Source of the DNA: Flavobacteriales bacterium
GTDB lineage: Bacteria; Bacteroidota; Bacteroidia; Flavobacteriales_D; Crocinitomicaceae
Direction of reading: 5' to 3'
Assembly (NCBI GenBank): GCA_947488235.1
Contig: CANLAQ010000007.1
Coordinates: 1 to 64,000, forward strand
Length of the DNA: 64,000 nt
The notes beneath the pieces were generated by a model. That model worked only from the letters and a program-made list of their open reading frames with translations. It ran no database searches and had not been told where the DNA came from. Positions within the stretch are counted from its first letter, which is position 1. Each line of letters opens with the position of its first letter. Positions 55,522 through 63,082 of this stretch are shown here, piece after piece. A program made the position numbers and the translations under genes.

Positions 55522-58500
55522 TTATGGGGTGTTGCTGTCTGGTTTATTTGCTGCTGGAATCATTTTTTGTAGATCCATATTTACAGGTTGTCCACTCGGT
55601 ACAGCACCACTTGGCACTCCTGGAACTTTAATAAATCCATAATGCTGACCCATACCACCCAAATAAGCTTGAAGACTTGCCAGCAAGGGGCTATATTTAC
55701 CGCCAATTCCTCCTGAAACTTCGCCATTATTGCTCGCTAATTGTTCTAATTCTGAATACATTCTAGGGGCAATTATTTTGTAAACCCTATTAATACTTTT
55801 ATAAATACGCTTGGCTAAAGGCCCGTTCTTATTACCCAAAGTAGGATCTGCTGCAATGATATACATTTTAAAACTTGCGTCTAAGGCAGCATATAAATCT
55901 TCCACATTATCAGGCTTCGAACTTATGCGAACATCGGTGTGCTCATAGTAGGCGAAAATTCTTTCGTAATCGTCCATTAATGCCATTCCAAGGGCTTCAG
56001 CCTTTGCTTTATTTTTAGTAACATAGTATAATTGTACATATTCGTGTAGTACACCACTACATTTAGCTCTGATATCTTGGCCATTAAAGTTATAGGCATC
56101 ATGCATTTTGTTTAATTCCAAAGACGCCATTGGATCACATTGATTCACTTCACCGAAATCCATAACATTTTTCAAAGGCATTTTTGCAAGAGACATATCT
56201 AAAAGAGCACATGCTTTTTTGTTATTGCCCTTATTAGCAAATTGTTCTGCCAGCAACATGAAATTCACACGATATTGAACGGTATGACGACGAGCATAAT
56301 AATCAGTCAGAACACCTGGCATATTCATTTTTCCATAGCTATAAGTATGACTTAAATGTTGGTCCATTTTTCGAATATTGTAAAAATTCATAACATTAGA
56401 CCTCATAGGATTTAATTCATAAGCCATTCCAACTTGTTGAACATAACCACTACTCAACAAAGCAATTGAAAATGCAGAGCCGCGATTACTTGAGAAATAA
56501 ATGCCTCTTTTCCAGTCATTATTGGCAACAATATCCATCATCATGATTTCATCTCTAGTCAAATAACGATCTCTTTTAGAATCAAACTCAAATGGAATCC
56601 TCGTTGGGCAAGTTGCCATTTCCTGTTTAGTAATCACTCCGGACTTAAAAGCATTGTTTTTATTTACTTTCAAAGTAAAACTAGAAGAAGGGAAGAAACT
56701 CACTTTTCCATCTTTATTATTCAGCGCATTGGCATCGTCTCTCACAAAAGCCATCGCTTCAGCAAAATCTACGGACATCCATGGTTTTTCGAAATCTTGA
56801 ATCAATTTTTGTAATTCCGAAGCAATCGCATCATCAATTTTGATGGCGCCACTTTGATTGGCCTCCAAAATTTGAGCAATCGCATTGTATTTTTTGTAAA
56901 TATTACCTTCAAGATCAGCATCATTTGAAATCAAATCACTTTGAAGTTGATTAAAGGCCACTTGAATATCCGGATTAACTACCGTAATTGAAGGTATAAA
57001 CCCAGCCATTTTTGCGTTAAAATATTGAATCGTCTGTTGCGCAGGGATTCGGTTATTTTTAACCCTCATGTGAATCACCTTTTCTTTCAAGGCATCATCA
57101 CCAGAGGAACCAAACAAATCAAGTAAACCAAGGAAATATACTTGATCCGTATTTCCCGCATACATTAAGATCTGATCTTCTCTAAATTTAATAGGTAAGG
57201 GATCAGATTCGTAAGCTTTCATTTTCATTTGATTGGTGTACCAATCAGTCCCCATAAGGGAAAGATTACAAACCCTCACATCAGTCCTTACACCTTCTAC
57301 CTCTTGCATGTACCACAATGGGAAAGTATCATTATCACCGTTGGTAAAAATAATTCCATTTTTTTCGCAAGATTGCAGGTAATTAAATGCCAGATCACGG
57401 GCGCTTGTCTTACCACTTCTATCGTGGTCATCCCATCCTTGGAAGGCCATGATTAAAGGCACCATAACTCCAAGCACTGCTGCGAGGACGGCTCCATTTT
57501 TTTCAGTTTGCAATACCTTTTTCAAGAGCAACATAGTTCCTATTAACAAAGCAGCAATTAATAAAATCATGGACCATAAAATAGTATTAGCCATACCATA
57601 TTCAGCACCCATATCTGCCAAAAGCATGAGCACCAAAATAGCTCCGGCCCAAATCGCCGCTTTTTTAAAGTCTTGTTTTTGGAAACGCATGAACATGTCG
57701 TAGAGGGCATAAACCCCAATTCCTATCCACATGGCAAAGAAATAGAACGACCCGGCATAGGCATAGTCTCGTTCTCTTGGTTCCATTGGTTTTTGATTTA
57801 AGTACACTAAAATTGCAAAACCTGTAAACATAAAGACCAGTGATAAGACAAAGGCATCTTTTGGAGCACGATAAAAATGAAAAAACAATCCAATTAATGC
57901 AAGCGTCAAAGGAAGTAGGAAAAATCGATTGTGAGAGGCATTGTCTTCTGTATATTTTGGAGCAAATTCTTGACTCCCAAGTCTGGCTTCATCAAGAACG
58001 GTAATTCCCGTCAACCAATTGCCGCGCATGTTATCTCCATGTCCTTGAATATCATTTTGTCTTCCAGCAAAATTCCACATAAAGTAACGGATGTACATCC
58101 AATTGACTTGATATCTAAAGAAATAAGTAAGATTTTCACCAAAGGTTGGCAATCGTTTACCGTCATTTCCGATATCTGTTAGCGTTTCATCATTTGGATC
58201 GTAACCAGACCAATTTTCATATCCTTGTTGATGCGATGGATTTCCTTCCGAATACATTCTTGGGAACAGTGTTTGTTGCGCGTAAGTCGCTATCCCTCCA
58301 TGGCGAACAGAAGCATTACTTTCATAATACTTTTCCTCAATACTGTAAGCACCTCGATGTTCGAGCACCCATTTCTTGGCATCTGCTTCTTTTTCAAAAG
58401 CCTTAATGTCATTGTCGCCTTCCATAATGACGAATCGTTGTAAATAAAATGGAGAAAAATCCTTCCATTCATCCCTTGAAGTTAATTGAGGACCATCTTC

Positions 58501-59598
58501 CGTCATGATTTCCCCATTTTTCAAGGAGTTCCAATAATTACCTGAAAGAAGAGGCGCTGAACCGTATTGTTCTCTTTTCAAATAAGAGTGCAGGGTAACT
58601 AGATTTTCAGGATCATTTTCATCCAATGGAGTATTGGCATTGGAACGAATCACGATCACTGCGAAAGAACCATATCCAATAAGTAAAAAAACAAGCCCCA
58701 TAAATATATTGTACAGGATCGTTTTTCCTTTTTTTCTGGCGTACATCACCCCTATAACACAGATGATTATTAAGAAAATGAAGAAGAATATCGTTCCTGC
58801 AAAAAAGGGCAATCCCAATGAATTTACAAAAGAAACTTCAAAAGCAGAGGCTAGAGCGACAGAACCTGGAATTACACCTTCTTGAATAAAACCTAAGGTG
58901 AACAATGAAATAACGCCTGTCAAAACAAAACCTTGCCAATTCGTTTTTTCGAATGCTTGAAAATAAATAATATAACAAATAGCAGGAATAACAAGGATGC
59001 CCAAAAGGTGAACACCAATGGCTAAGCCCAAAAGAAACATAATCAAAAGCAACCATCTATTGGGAGAAACACTTGAAATAAATTTTGATTCAGACATTTC
59101 TTCATCCCATTTCAGCGCAGCCCAAAACACGACCGCAGTAAATAAAGAGGCCATTGCGTATACCTCACCCTCTACTGCTGAAAACCAAAAGGAATCCGAG
59201 AAAGTATAAGACAAAGCACCAATAGCAGAAGCGGTAAAGATGGCTATTCTATCTCCACAACTAAGTTCTGCTTTGTGCTTTAAGATCATTTTTTTAATCA
59301 AGATCGTTAAGGACCAGAACATGAACAAAATAGTTAAAGAAGATGACAATGCTGACAAGGCATTGATCCAAACGGCAACATTTTCAGGAGCAGCGAAAAA
59401 AGAAAACAACCTTCCCATAACCATAAATAAAGGTGCCCCTGGAGGGTGTCCCACCTCTAATTTATATGCAGCTGTAATATACTCCCCACAATCCCACAAA
59501 CTAACCGTATCTTCAATCGTCATTAAATAGACTAAAGTCGCTATAGCAAAAACTCCCCAACCCAACACTGTGTTCCATCTTGAATATGACATAATCAT
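55522..59598 (-). CDS. DUF2723 (GT117-like) large membrane protein
   Basis: A 1358-aa protein. The N-terminal 700 residues are a multi-pass membrane domain with the GT-C-like luminal motif SLWDCGEYITAAYKLEVGHP (residues about 33-52) and NQKPMEPRERDYAYAGSFYF (about 605). The C-terminal half is soluble, with FTNGDNDTFPLWYMQEVEG (about 753) conserved in the family, and ends in a proline-rich tail. DUF2723 proteins are classed as membrane glycosyltransferases (GT117), probably using lipid-linked sugars; the acceptor is not known. It is first in an operon with a polysaccharide deacetylase, supporting an envelope-glycan role. Confidence 0.88.
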   Translation of the reverse strand: MIMSYSRWNTVLGWGVFAIATLVYLMTIEDTVSLWDCGEYITAAYKLEVGHPPGAPLFMVMGRLFSFFAAPENVAVWINALSALSSSLTILFMFWSLTILIKKMILKHKAELSCGDRIAIFTASAIGALSYTFSDSFWFSAVEGEVYAMASLFTAVVFWAALKWDEEMSESKFISSVSPNRWLLLIMFLLGLAIGVHLLGILVIPAICYIIYFQAFEKTNWQGFVLTGVISLFTLGFIQEGVIPGSVALASAFEVSFVNSLGLPFFAGTIFFFIFLIIICVIGVMYARKKGKTILYNIFMGLVFLLIGYGSFAVIVIRSNANTPLDENDPENLVTLHSYLKREQYGSAPLLSGNYWNSLKNGEIMTEDGPQLTSRDEWKDFSPFYLQRFVIMEGDNDIKAFEKEADAKKWVLEHRGAYSIEEKYYESNASVRHGGIATYAQQTLFPRMYSEGNPSHQQGYENWSGYDPNDETLTDIGNDGKRLPTFGENLTYFFRYQVNWMYIRYFMWNFAGRQNDIQGHGDNMRGNWLTGITVLDEARLGSQEFAPKYTEDNASHNRFFLLPLTLALIGLFFHFYRAPKDAFVLSLVFMFTGFAILVYLNQKPMEPRERDYAYAGSFYFFAMWIGIGVYALYDMFMRFQKQDFKKAAIWAGAILVLMLLADMGAEYGMANTILWSMILLIAALLIGTMLLLKKVLQTEKNGAVLAAVLGVMVPLIMAFQGWDDHDRSGKTSARDLAFNYLQSCEKNGIIFTNGDNDTFPLWYMQEVEGVRTDVRVCNLSLMGTDWYTNQMKMKAYESDPLPIKFREDQILMYAGNTDQVYFLGLLDLFGSSGDDALKEKVIHMRVKNNRIPAQQTIQYFNAKMAGFIPSITVVNPDIQVAFNQLQSDLISNDADLEGNIYKKYNAIAQILEANQSGAIKIDDAIASELQKLIQDFEKPWMSVDFAEAMAFVRDDANALNNKDGKVSFFPSSSFTLKVNKNNAFKSGVITKQEMATCPTRIPFEFDSKRDRYLTRDEIMMMDIVANNDWKRGIYFSSNRGSAFSIALLSSGYVQQVGMAYELNPMRSNVMNFYNIRKMDQHLSHTYSYGKMNMPGVLTDYYARRHTVQYRVNFMLLAEQFANKGNNKKACALLDMSLAKMPLKNVMDFGEVNQCDPMASLELNKMHDAYNFNGQDIRAKCSGVLHEYVQLYYVTKNKAKAEALGMALMDDYERIFAYYEHTDVRISSKPDNVEDLYAALDASFKMYIIAADPTLGNKNGPLAKRIYKSINRVYKIIAPRMYSELEQLASNNGEVSGGIGGKYSPLLASLQAYLGGMGQHYGFIKVPGVPSGAVPSGQPVNMDLQKMIPAANKPDSNTP

Positions 59599-59737
59599 TA
59601 AATTTGTTTTCTTTTTAAGAATAGTTACCGTGCGAATTTAGGAATATTTATCATCAGATTTTAGATTTCAAATAATATTTCTTTGCTTTTTCAAGTGCAA
59701 ATTTTAACGATTTTCTTTTATATTTAAATTAAGTTCT

Positions 59738-59745
59738 TAAATTTG
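59738..59745 (+). promoter_or_regulatory. Promoter -7 box of tRNA-Gln
   Basis: TAAATTTG, matching TAnnTTTG, ends 10 bp before the tRNA 5' end, the right distance for a very short leader. The -33 element is not obvious. Confidence 0.55.
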
Positions 59746-59755
59746 CATCCAGAAT

Positions 59756-59828
59756 TGACCCATGGTGTAACTGGCAACACGTCTGTTTTTGGTACAGAAG
59801 AGTCTAGGTTCGAGCCCTAGTGGGTCAA
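59756..59828 (+). tRNA. tRNA-Gln (UUG)
   Basis: Full cloverleaf: acceptor stem TGACCCA/TGGGTCA, D arm TGGTGTAACTGGCAACA, anticodon stem TCTGT/ACAGA with loop TTTTGGT giving anticodon TTG (glutamine), and T arm AGGTTCGAGCCCT. The U1-A72 pair is usual for tRNA-Gln. The discriminator is A and CCA is not encoded. A terminator follows at once. Confidence 0.95.
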
Positions 59829-59830
59829 CA

Positions 59831-59861
59831 AAAAGTTCTGAGGAAACTCAGAACTTTTTTT
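59831..59861 (+). terminator. Rho-independent terminator of tRNA-Gln
   Basis: A 12-bp stem AAAAGTTCTGAG/CTCAGAACTTTT with a GAAA tetraloop, followed by a T run. It begins two bases after the tRNA end. Confidence 0.9.
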
Positions 59862-59888
59862 ATGCACTATACTTTTTTCAGATGGTAA

Positions 59889-59908
59889 TATTTGAAATCT
59901 TTCAAATA
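59889..59908. repeat. 20-bp perfect inverted repeat, possible operator
   Basis: TATTTGAAATCTTTCAAATA: two perfect 9-bp arms around TC. It sits between the tRNA-Gln terminator and the short-chain dehydrogenase stump, 28 bp before its ATG. It may be an operator left over from the former dehydrogenase gene. No T run, so not a terminator. Confidence 0.45.
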
Positions 59909-59936
59909 AATAATATTAAAGTTTGAGGTAATTTCC

Positions 59937-60035
59937 ATGTCCTATTTCCAAAATAAAGTTGCAATAATTACAGGATCAAGCCGCGGTATTGGTTTGTCTA
60001 TTGCAAAAGAATTAGTAGCAAATGGCGCAATGGTA
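59937..60035 (+). pseudogene. N-terminal stump of a short-chain dehydrogenase/reductase
   Basis: From the ATG at 59937 the reading is SYFQNKVAIITGSSRGIGLS followed by IAKELVANGA: the first strand, the TGxxxGIG dinucleotide-binding loop and the first helix of an SDR. Homology ends abruptly near residue 33, about position 60033. The remaining 41 codons to the stop at 60161 look unlike any SDR and run into thiL. The rest of the gene (about 210 codons expected) is missing. It is probably a deletion relic; the short open frame might still be translated. Confidence 0.7.
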
Positions 60036-60055
60036 AGACAAATAGAAATTGGTCT

Positions 60056-60063
60056 TACCTTTG
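60056..60063 (+). promoter_or_regulatory. Putative -7 box for thiL
   Basis: TACCTTTG matches TAnnTTTG, just past the end of the dehydrogenase homology and 42 bp before the thiL ATG. Confidence 0.4.
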
Positions 60064-60105
60064 CAGCTATTAAAAATCAATTATCATTTAGTATCAAGTT
60101 ATATC

Positions 60106-61140
60106 ATGTCAGAGAACACAACAAAAAATATTCAAGAATTAGGGGAGTTTGGCCTGATTGATCATCTAACCTCGGGTTTTACCACTTCAAATGCTACCAC
60201 TGTTTTAGGTATAGGCGATGATTGTGCGGTAATTGAAATTAATGCAGAGGAATCATTTCTTGTTTCTACGGATATGTTAGTTGAAGGCGTGCATTTCAAT
60301 CTGATGTATGTTCCTTTAAAACACTTAGGTTATAAAGCTGTTGCAGTAAATGTATCTGATATTTGTGCTATGAATGGTAAAGCGGAGCAAATTACAGTTG
60401 CATTGGCTGTTTCGAGTAAATTTCCTGTAGAAGCATTAGAAGAACTTTATGAGGGAATCCAATTGGCTTGCGATCATTATCAAGTGGATCTAGTGGGTGG
60501 AGATATGACCTCTTCGTGGTCTGGTTTATCCATTACAATTACAGCTATCGGAAGGGTTGCCAATAATAAAATGACTAAGAGATCCGGGGCAAAACCCAAT
60601 GATATTATCGTTGTTTCAGGTGATTTAGGAGCCTCGTATTTAGGACTTCAAATTTTAGAAAGAGAGAACGAGGTATTTAAGACCAATCCAAAAGTACAAC
60701 CAGAATTGGAAGGCTTTGATGCGCTTATTCAAAGGCAGTTGAAACCGGAAGCTCGAATGGATATTATTGAGCTTTTAGAAAAAATGGATGTAGTTCCAAC
60801 AAGTATGATTGATATTTCGGATGGTTTGGCTTCCGAAGTAATGCACTTATGTAAACAAAGTGGAACTGGTTGTCAATTATTTGAAGATAAAATTCCCATG
60901 ACGGATAAAACTAAATTGACAGCGATTGAGTTTAAAATTTCCCCAGTTACATGCGCCCTCAATGGCGGGGAGGATTATGAATTGCTTTTCACGGTTAGAC
61001 AAGAAGATTTTGATAAAATAGTTGGGAACCCAAGTATGTCCCCAATCGGTTATATGACAGAAGATGCTGATGGTAAATTCTTAATTGATGCGGCTGGAGA
61101 TGTCGTGCCTCTAAAAGCTCAAGGCTGGCAACACTTTTAA
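60106..61140 (+). CDS. thiL: Thiamine-monophosphate kinase
   Basis: Phosphorylates thiamine monophosphate to the active cofactor thiamine diphosphate. The AIR-synthase-like fold shows VLGIGDDCAVIE (about 36-47) with the metal aspartates, LVSTDMLVEGVHF, VNVSDICAMNG, LVGGDMTSS, DISDGLASE and GGEDYELLFTV. The ATG at 60106 gives 344 aa, typical of the family; the frame is open upstream to 60049, but that part is non-homologous. The gene lies just after the dehydrogenase stump, and its stop overlaps that of the convergent SPOR-like gene by 4 nt. Confidence 0.94.
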   Translation: MSENTTKNIQELGEFGLIDHLTSGFTTSNATTVLGIGDDCAVIEINAEESFLVSTDMLVEGVHFNLMYVPLKHLGYKAVAVNVSDICAMNGKAEQITVALAVSSKFPVEALEELYEGIQLACDHYQVDLVGGDMTSSWSGLSITITAIGRVANNKMTKRSGAKPNDIIVVSGDLGASYLGLQILERENEVFKTNPKVQPELEGFDALIQRQLKPEARMDIIELLEKMDVVPTSMIDISDGLASEVMHLCKQSGTGCQLFEDKIPMTDKTKLTAIEFKISPVTCALNGGEDYELLFTVRQEDFDKIVGNPSMSPIGYMTEDADGKFLIDAAGDVVPLKAQGWQHF

Positions 61141-61508
61141 TCTACTCTAGGTAAGTGTATTTCTGTGCGATGAATAACGCAGATCGTGAATAAACTCTGA
61201 ATCTTAGCTTGTACTTTTTCGACATCAATTTTATTGCGATAATCTCCAACCATTAAATTGAAGTTGGGATCCTCAAAATTCATGTAAATTTCAGTTTTTG
61301 GATATAATTCTAAAAATTTTCTTTTAGCGGCATCTGCAACATCTTTATTAGAGTCAAAACAAATCTGTAAACGATATCCAATTGTTTTTTCTGCTTCATT
61401 AGAGATTGATTGAACCATTCCAGGTAATCGGGAATCATTTTTAATTATAATCTGTCCAAAGGCATGACTTCCAAATACAATAAATAAGCAAAGTAAGATT
61501 TTCGACAT
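61137..61508 (-). CDS. Exported SPOR-like domain protein
   Basis: A 123-aa protein with a signal peptide ending near residue 19 (GSHAFGQ). The mature part resembles the short SPOR proteins of Bacteroidota: GYRLQICFDSNKDVADAAKR, then YPKTEIYMNFEDPNFNLMVG followed by DYRN. The SPOR fold binds denuded peptidoglycan glycan strands, often at division sites. The C-terminus ends HLPRVD. It has its own consensus promoter. Confidence 0.78.
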   Translation of the reverse strand: MSKILLCLFIVFGSHAFGQIIIKNDSRLPGMVQSISNEAEKTIGYRLQICFDSNKDVADAAKRKFLELYPKTEIYMNFEDPNFNLMVGDYRNKIDVEKVQAKIQSLFTICVIHRTEIHLPRVD

Positions 61509-61523
61509 GGTAAATAATTTCTA

Positions 61524-61554
61524 CAAAATTAACTAAATGCCTCTTAAAGAACAA
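61524..61554 (-). promoter_or_regulatory. Promoter of the SPOR-like gene
   Basis: On the minus strand, TTG (61554-61552), a 20-bp spacer and TAATTTTG (61531-61524), fitting the Bacteroidota consensus. The -7 box ends 15 bp before the ATG. Confidence 0.65.
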
Positions 61555-61657
61555 TTTTAATCTAGAGACAATTAAAAGGCTTATTTAGAATGATTTTAAA
61601 TTAGCAGTATTATTGTATTTTTTGTCATAAAACTGTCATAGAATAGTGTGTTTGTCC

Positions 61658-61665
61658 TAAATTTG
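61658..61665 (+). promoter_or_regulatory. Putative -7 box for the alternative complex III operon
   Basis: TAAATTTG matches TAnnTTTG; 58 bp before the ATG at 61724. The usual -33 TTG is replaced by CTGTCA-like bases at the right distance. Confidence 0.45.
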
Positions 61666-61723
61666 CTACCGTAAAAATACGTTAAAATCGTATTATTTGA
61701 ACAAGAAATTAGTAACGTTTTTC

Positions 61724-63058
61724 ATGAAAATATCTAATATTCAGAGGTTTAAGCGCTTGAGCACAATGGTTGCTGGCGTTTTCACAGTGATTACCTTTTT
61801 ACTTCCAAACCAAGTTTTGGCTGATGGCGGAGGTGATTTTAAAGCTAAATGTGCAAGTTGTCACCAACCCCACAAAAATAGTACAGGACCAAAACTTTTT
61901 CAAGTTAGAACCAAATGGGCTACTGGTGGAGCAAAAGAAGGATCTATTTACCAATGGGTAAATAACTGGCAAACAGCAGCTGCAAATGATCCATACGCGG
62001 CAGATGTATCTAAATGGTCTGCGACGGCAATGTCTGCATTTCCAGATTTATCTAAAGAGCAGATTAATGGAATAATGGATTGGATCGATATGCAACCAGA
62101 CCCAGCAGCAACAACAACTGGCGATCCTACTCAAGTGGGTGGCGATCCCTCTGCTACTGAAGAAGAAGGATCATTTTCTTGGATTTGGCTGGTAATCGGT
62201 GTTATTTTTATCATCATTATTCTAGCAGTTGGTGGTGTTCGTCGTCAATTGAAGCATGTAACAAGTGAGGAAGAGCTAGTTGAAAAGTTAACCTATGGTG
62301 AAGAACTTCGTGCTATGGCATGGAAATATAGACTTTGGGTAGGATTAGGTTCTTTGGTCTTATTACTTTCAGTTTTGGTAACGGTAATGCAAGGATTAGG
62401 TCGTATTAATGTGGTTGAAAATTATCAACCGTCTCAACCTATAGTTTTCCCTCATGACAGACACGCAGGAGCTAATGGTATTGATTGTAAATATTGTCAT
62501 AATTCAGTGGCTAAATCTAAGTCGGCCAGTCTTCCATCTGTAAATGTTTGTATGAATTGTCACAAACAAATTAATGGAGAAGGCAAACCATTTGCTGATC
62601 AAATCAAGAAAATTTATGCAGCTGCCGGATGGGATCCTGCTGGCGCTGGAAAATATACTGGAAAAACTAAACCGATTGTTTGGAATAAAGTACATGTTTT
62701 ACCTGATCATGTTTATTTTAATCACTCTCAACATGTTGTAGTGGGTGGAGTAGATTGTAAGCAATGTCATGGCGATATGACAAAAATGAACGAAGCAGTT
62801 AAAGTGCAACCAGTAGAAGAATTGAATAAGATAGAAGGTAATATTAAATTGTCACGACCTACTTTAACAATGGGTTGGTGTATCGAATGTCACGCTGCTA
62901 AAGATGTTCCTTTAGGAAATGGCAAGAACGCTTATTACGATGAGATTCATAGAAGATTAAAAGACAATGATAAAACATTGTATAGAAAATACCTAAAAGA
63001 CGGTAAGGTTACCGTGAGTGAATTAGGTGGATGGGAATGTGCAAAATGTCACTATTAA
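61724..63058 (+). CDS. actA: Alternative complex III subunit ActA, with fused monoheme cytochrome c domain
   Basis: Multiheme cytochrome c subunit of the quinol-oxidising alternative complex III. Six CxxCH motifs are visible: one N-terminal (CASCH, just after the signal region) and five C-terminal (CKYCH, CMNCH, CKQCH, CIECH, CAKCH). Two transmembrane segments lie between, SWIWLVIGVIFIIIILAVGG and LWVGLGSLVLLLSVLVTVM. The C-terminal five-heme part is ActA. The N-terminal single-heme part resembles a monoheme cytochrome such as ActE fused in front. The ATG at 61724 is preferred to a TTG at 61697. The actB gene follows 24 bp downstream. Confidence 0.9.
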   Translation: MKISNIQRFKRLSTMVAGVFTVITFLLPNQVLADGGGDFKAKCASCHQPHKNSTGPKLFQVRTKWATGGAKEGSIYQWVNNWQTAAANDPYAADVSKWSATAMSAFPDLSKEQINGIMDWIDMQPDPAATTTGDPTQVGGDPSATEEEGSFSWIWLVIGVIFIIIILAVGGVRRQLKHVTSEEELVEKLTYGEELRAMAWKYRLWVGLGSLVLLLSVLVTVMQGLGRINVVENYQPSQPIVFPHDRHAGANGIDCKYCHNSVAKSKSASLPSVNVCMNCHKQINGEGKPFADQIKKIYAAAGWDPAGAGKYTGKTKPIVWNKVHVLPDHVYFNHSQHVVVGGVDCKQCHGDMTKMNEAVKVQPVEELNKIEGNIKLSRPTLTMGWCIECHAAKDVPLGNGKNAYYDEIHRRLKDNDKTLYRKYLKDGKVTVSELGGWECAKCHY

Positions 63059-63082
63059 TAATTAGGTCATAGTCAGAAAAAT

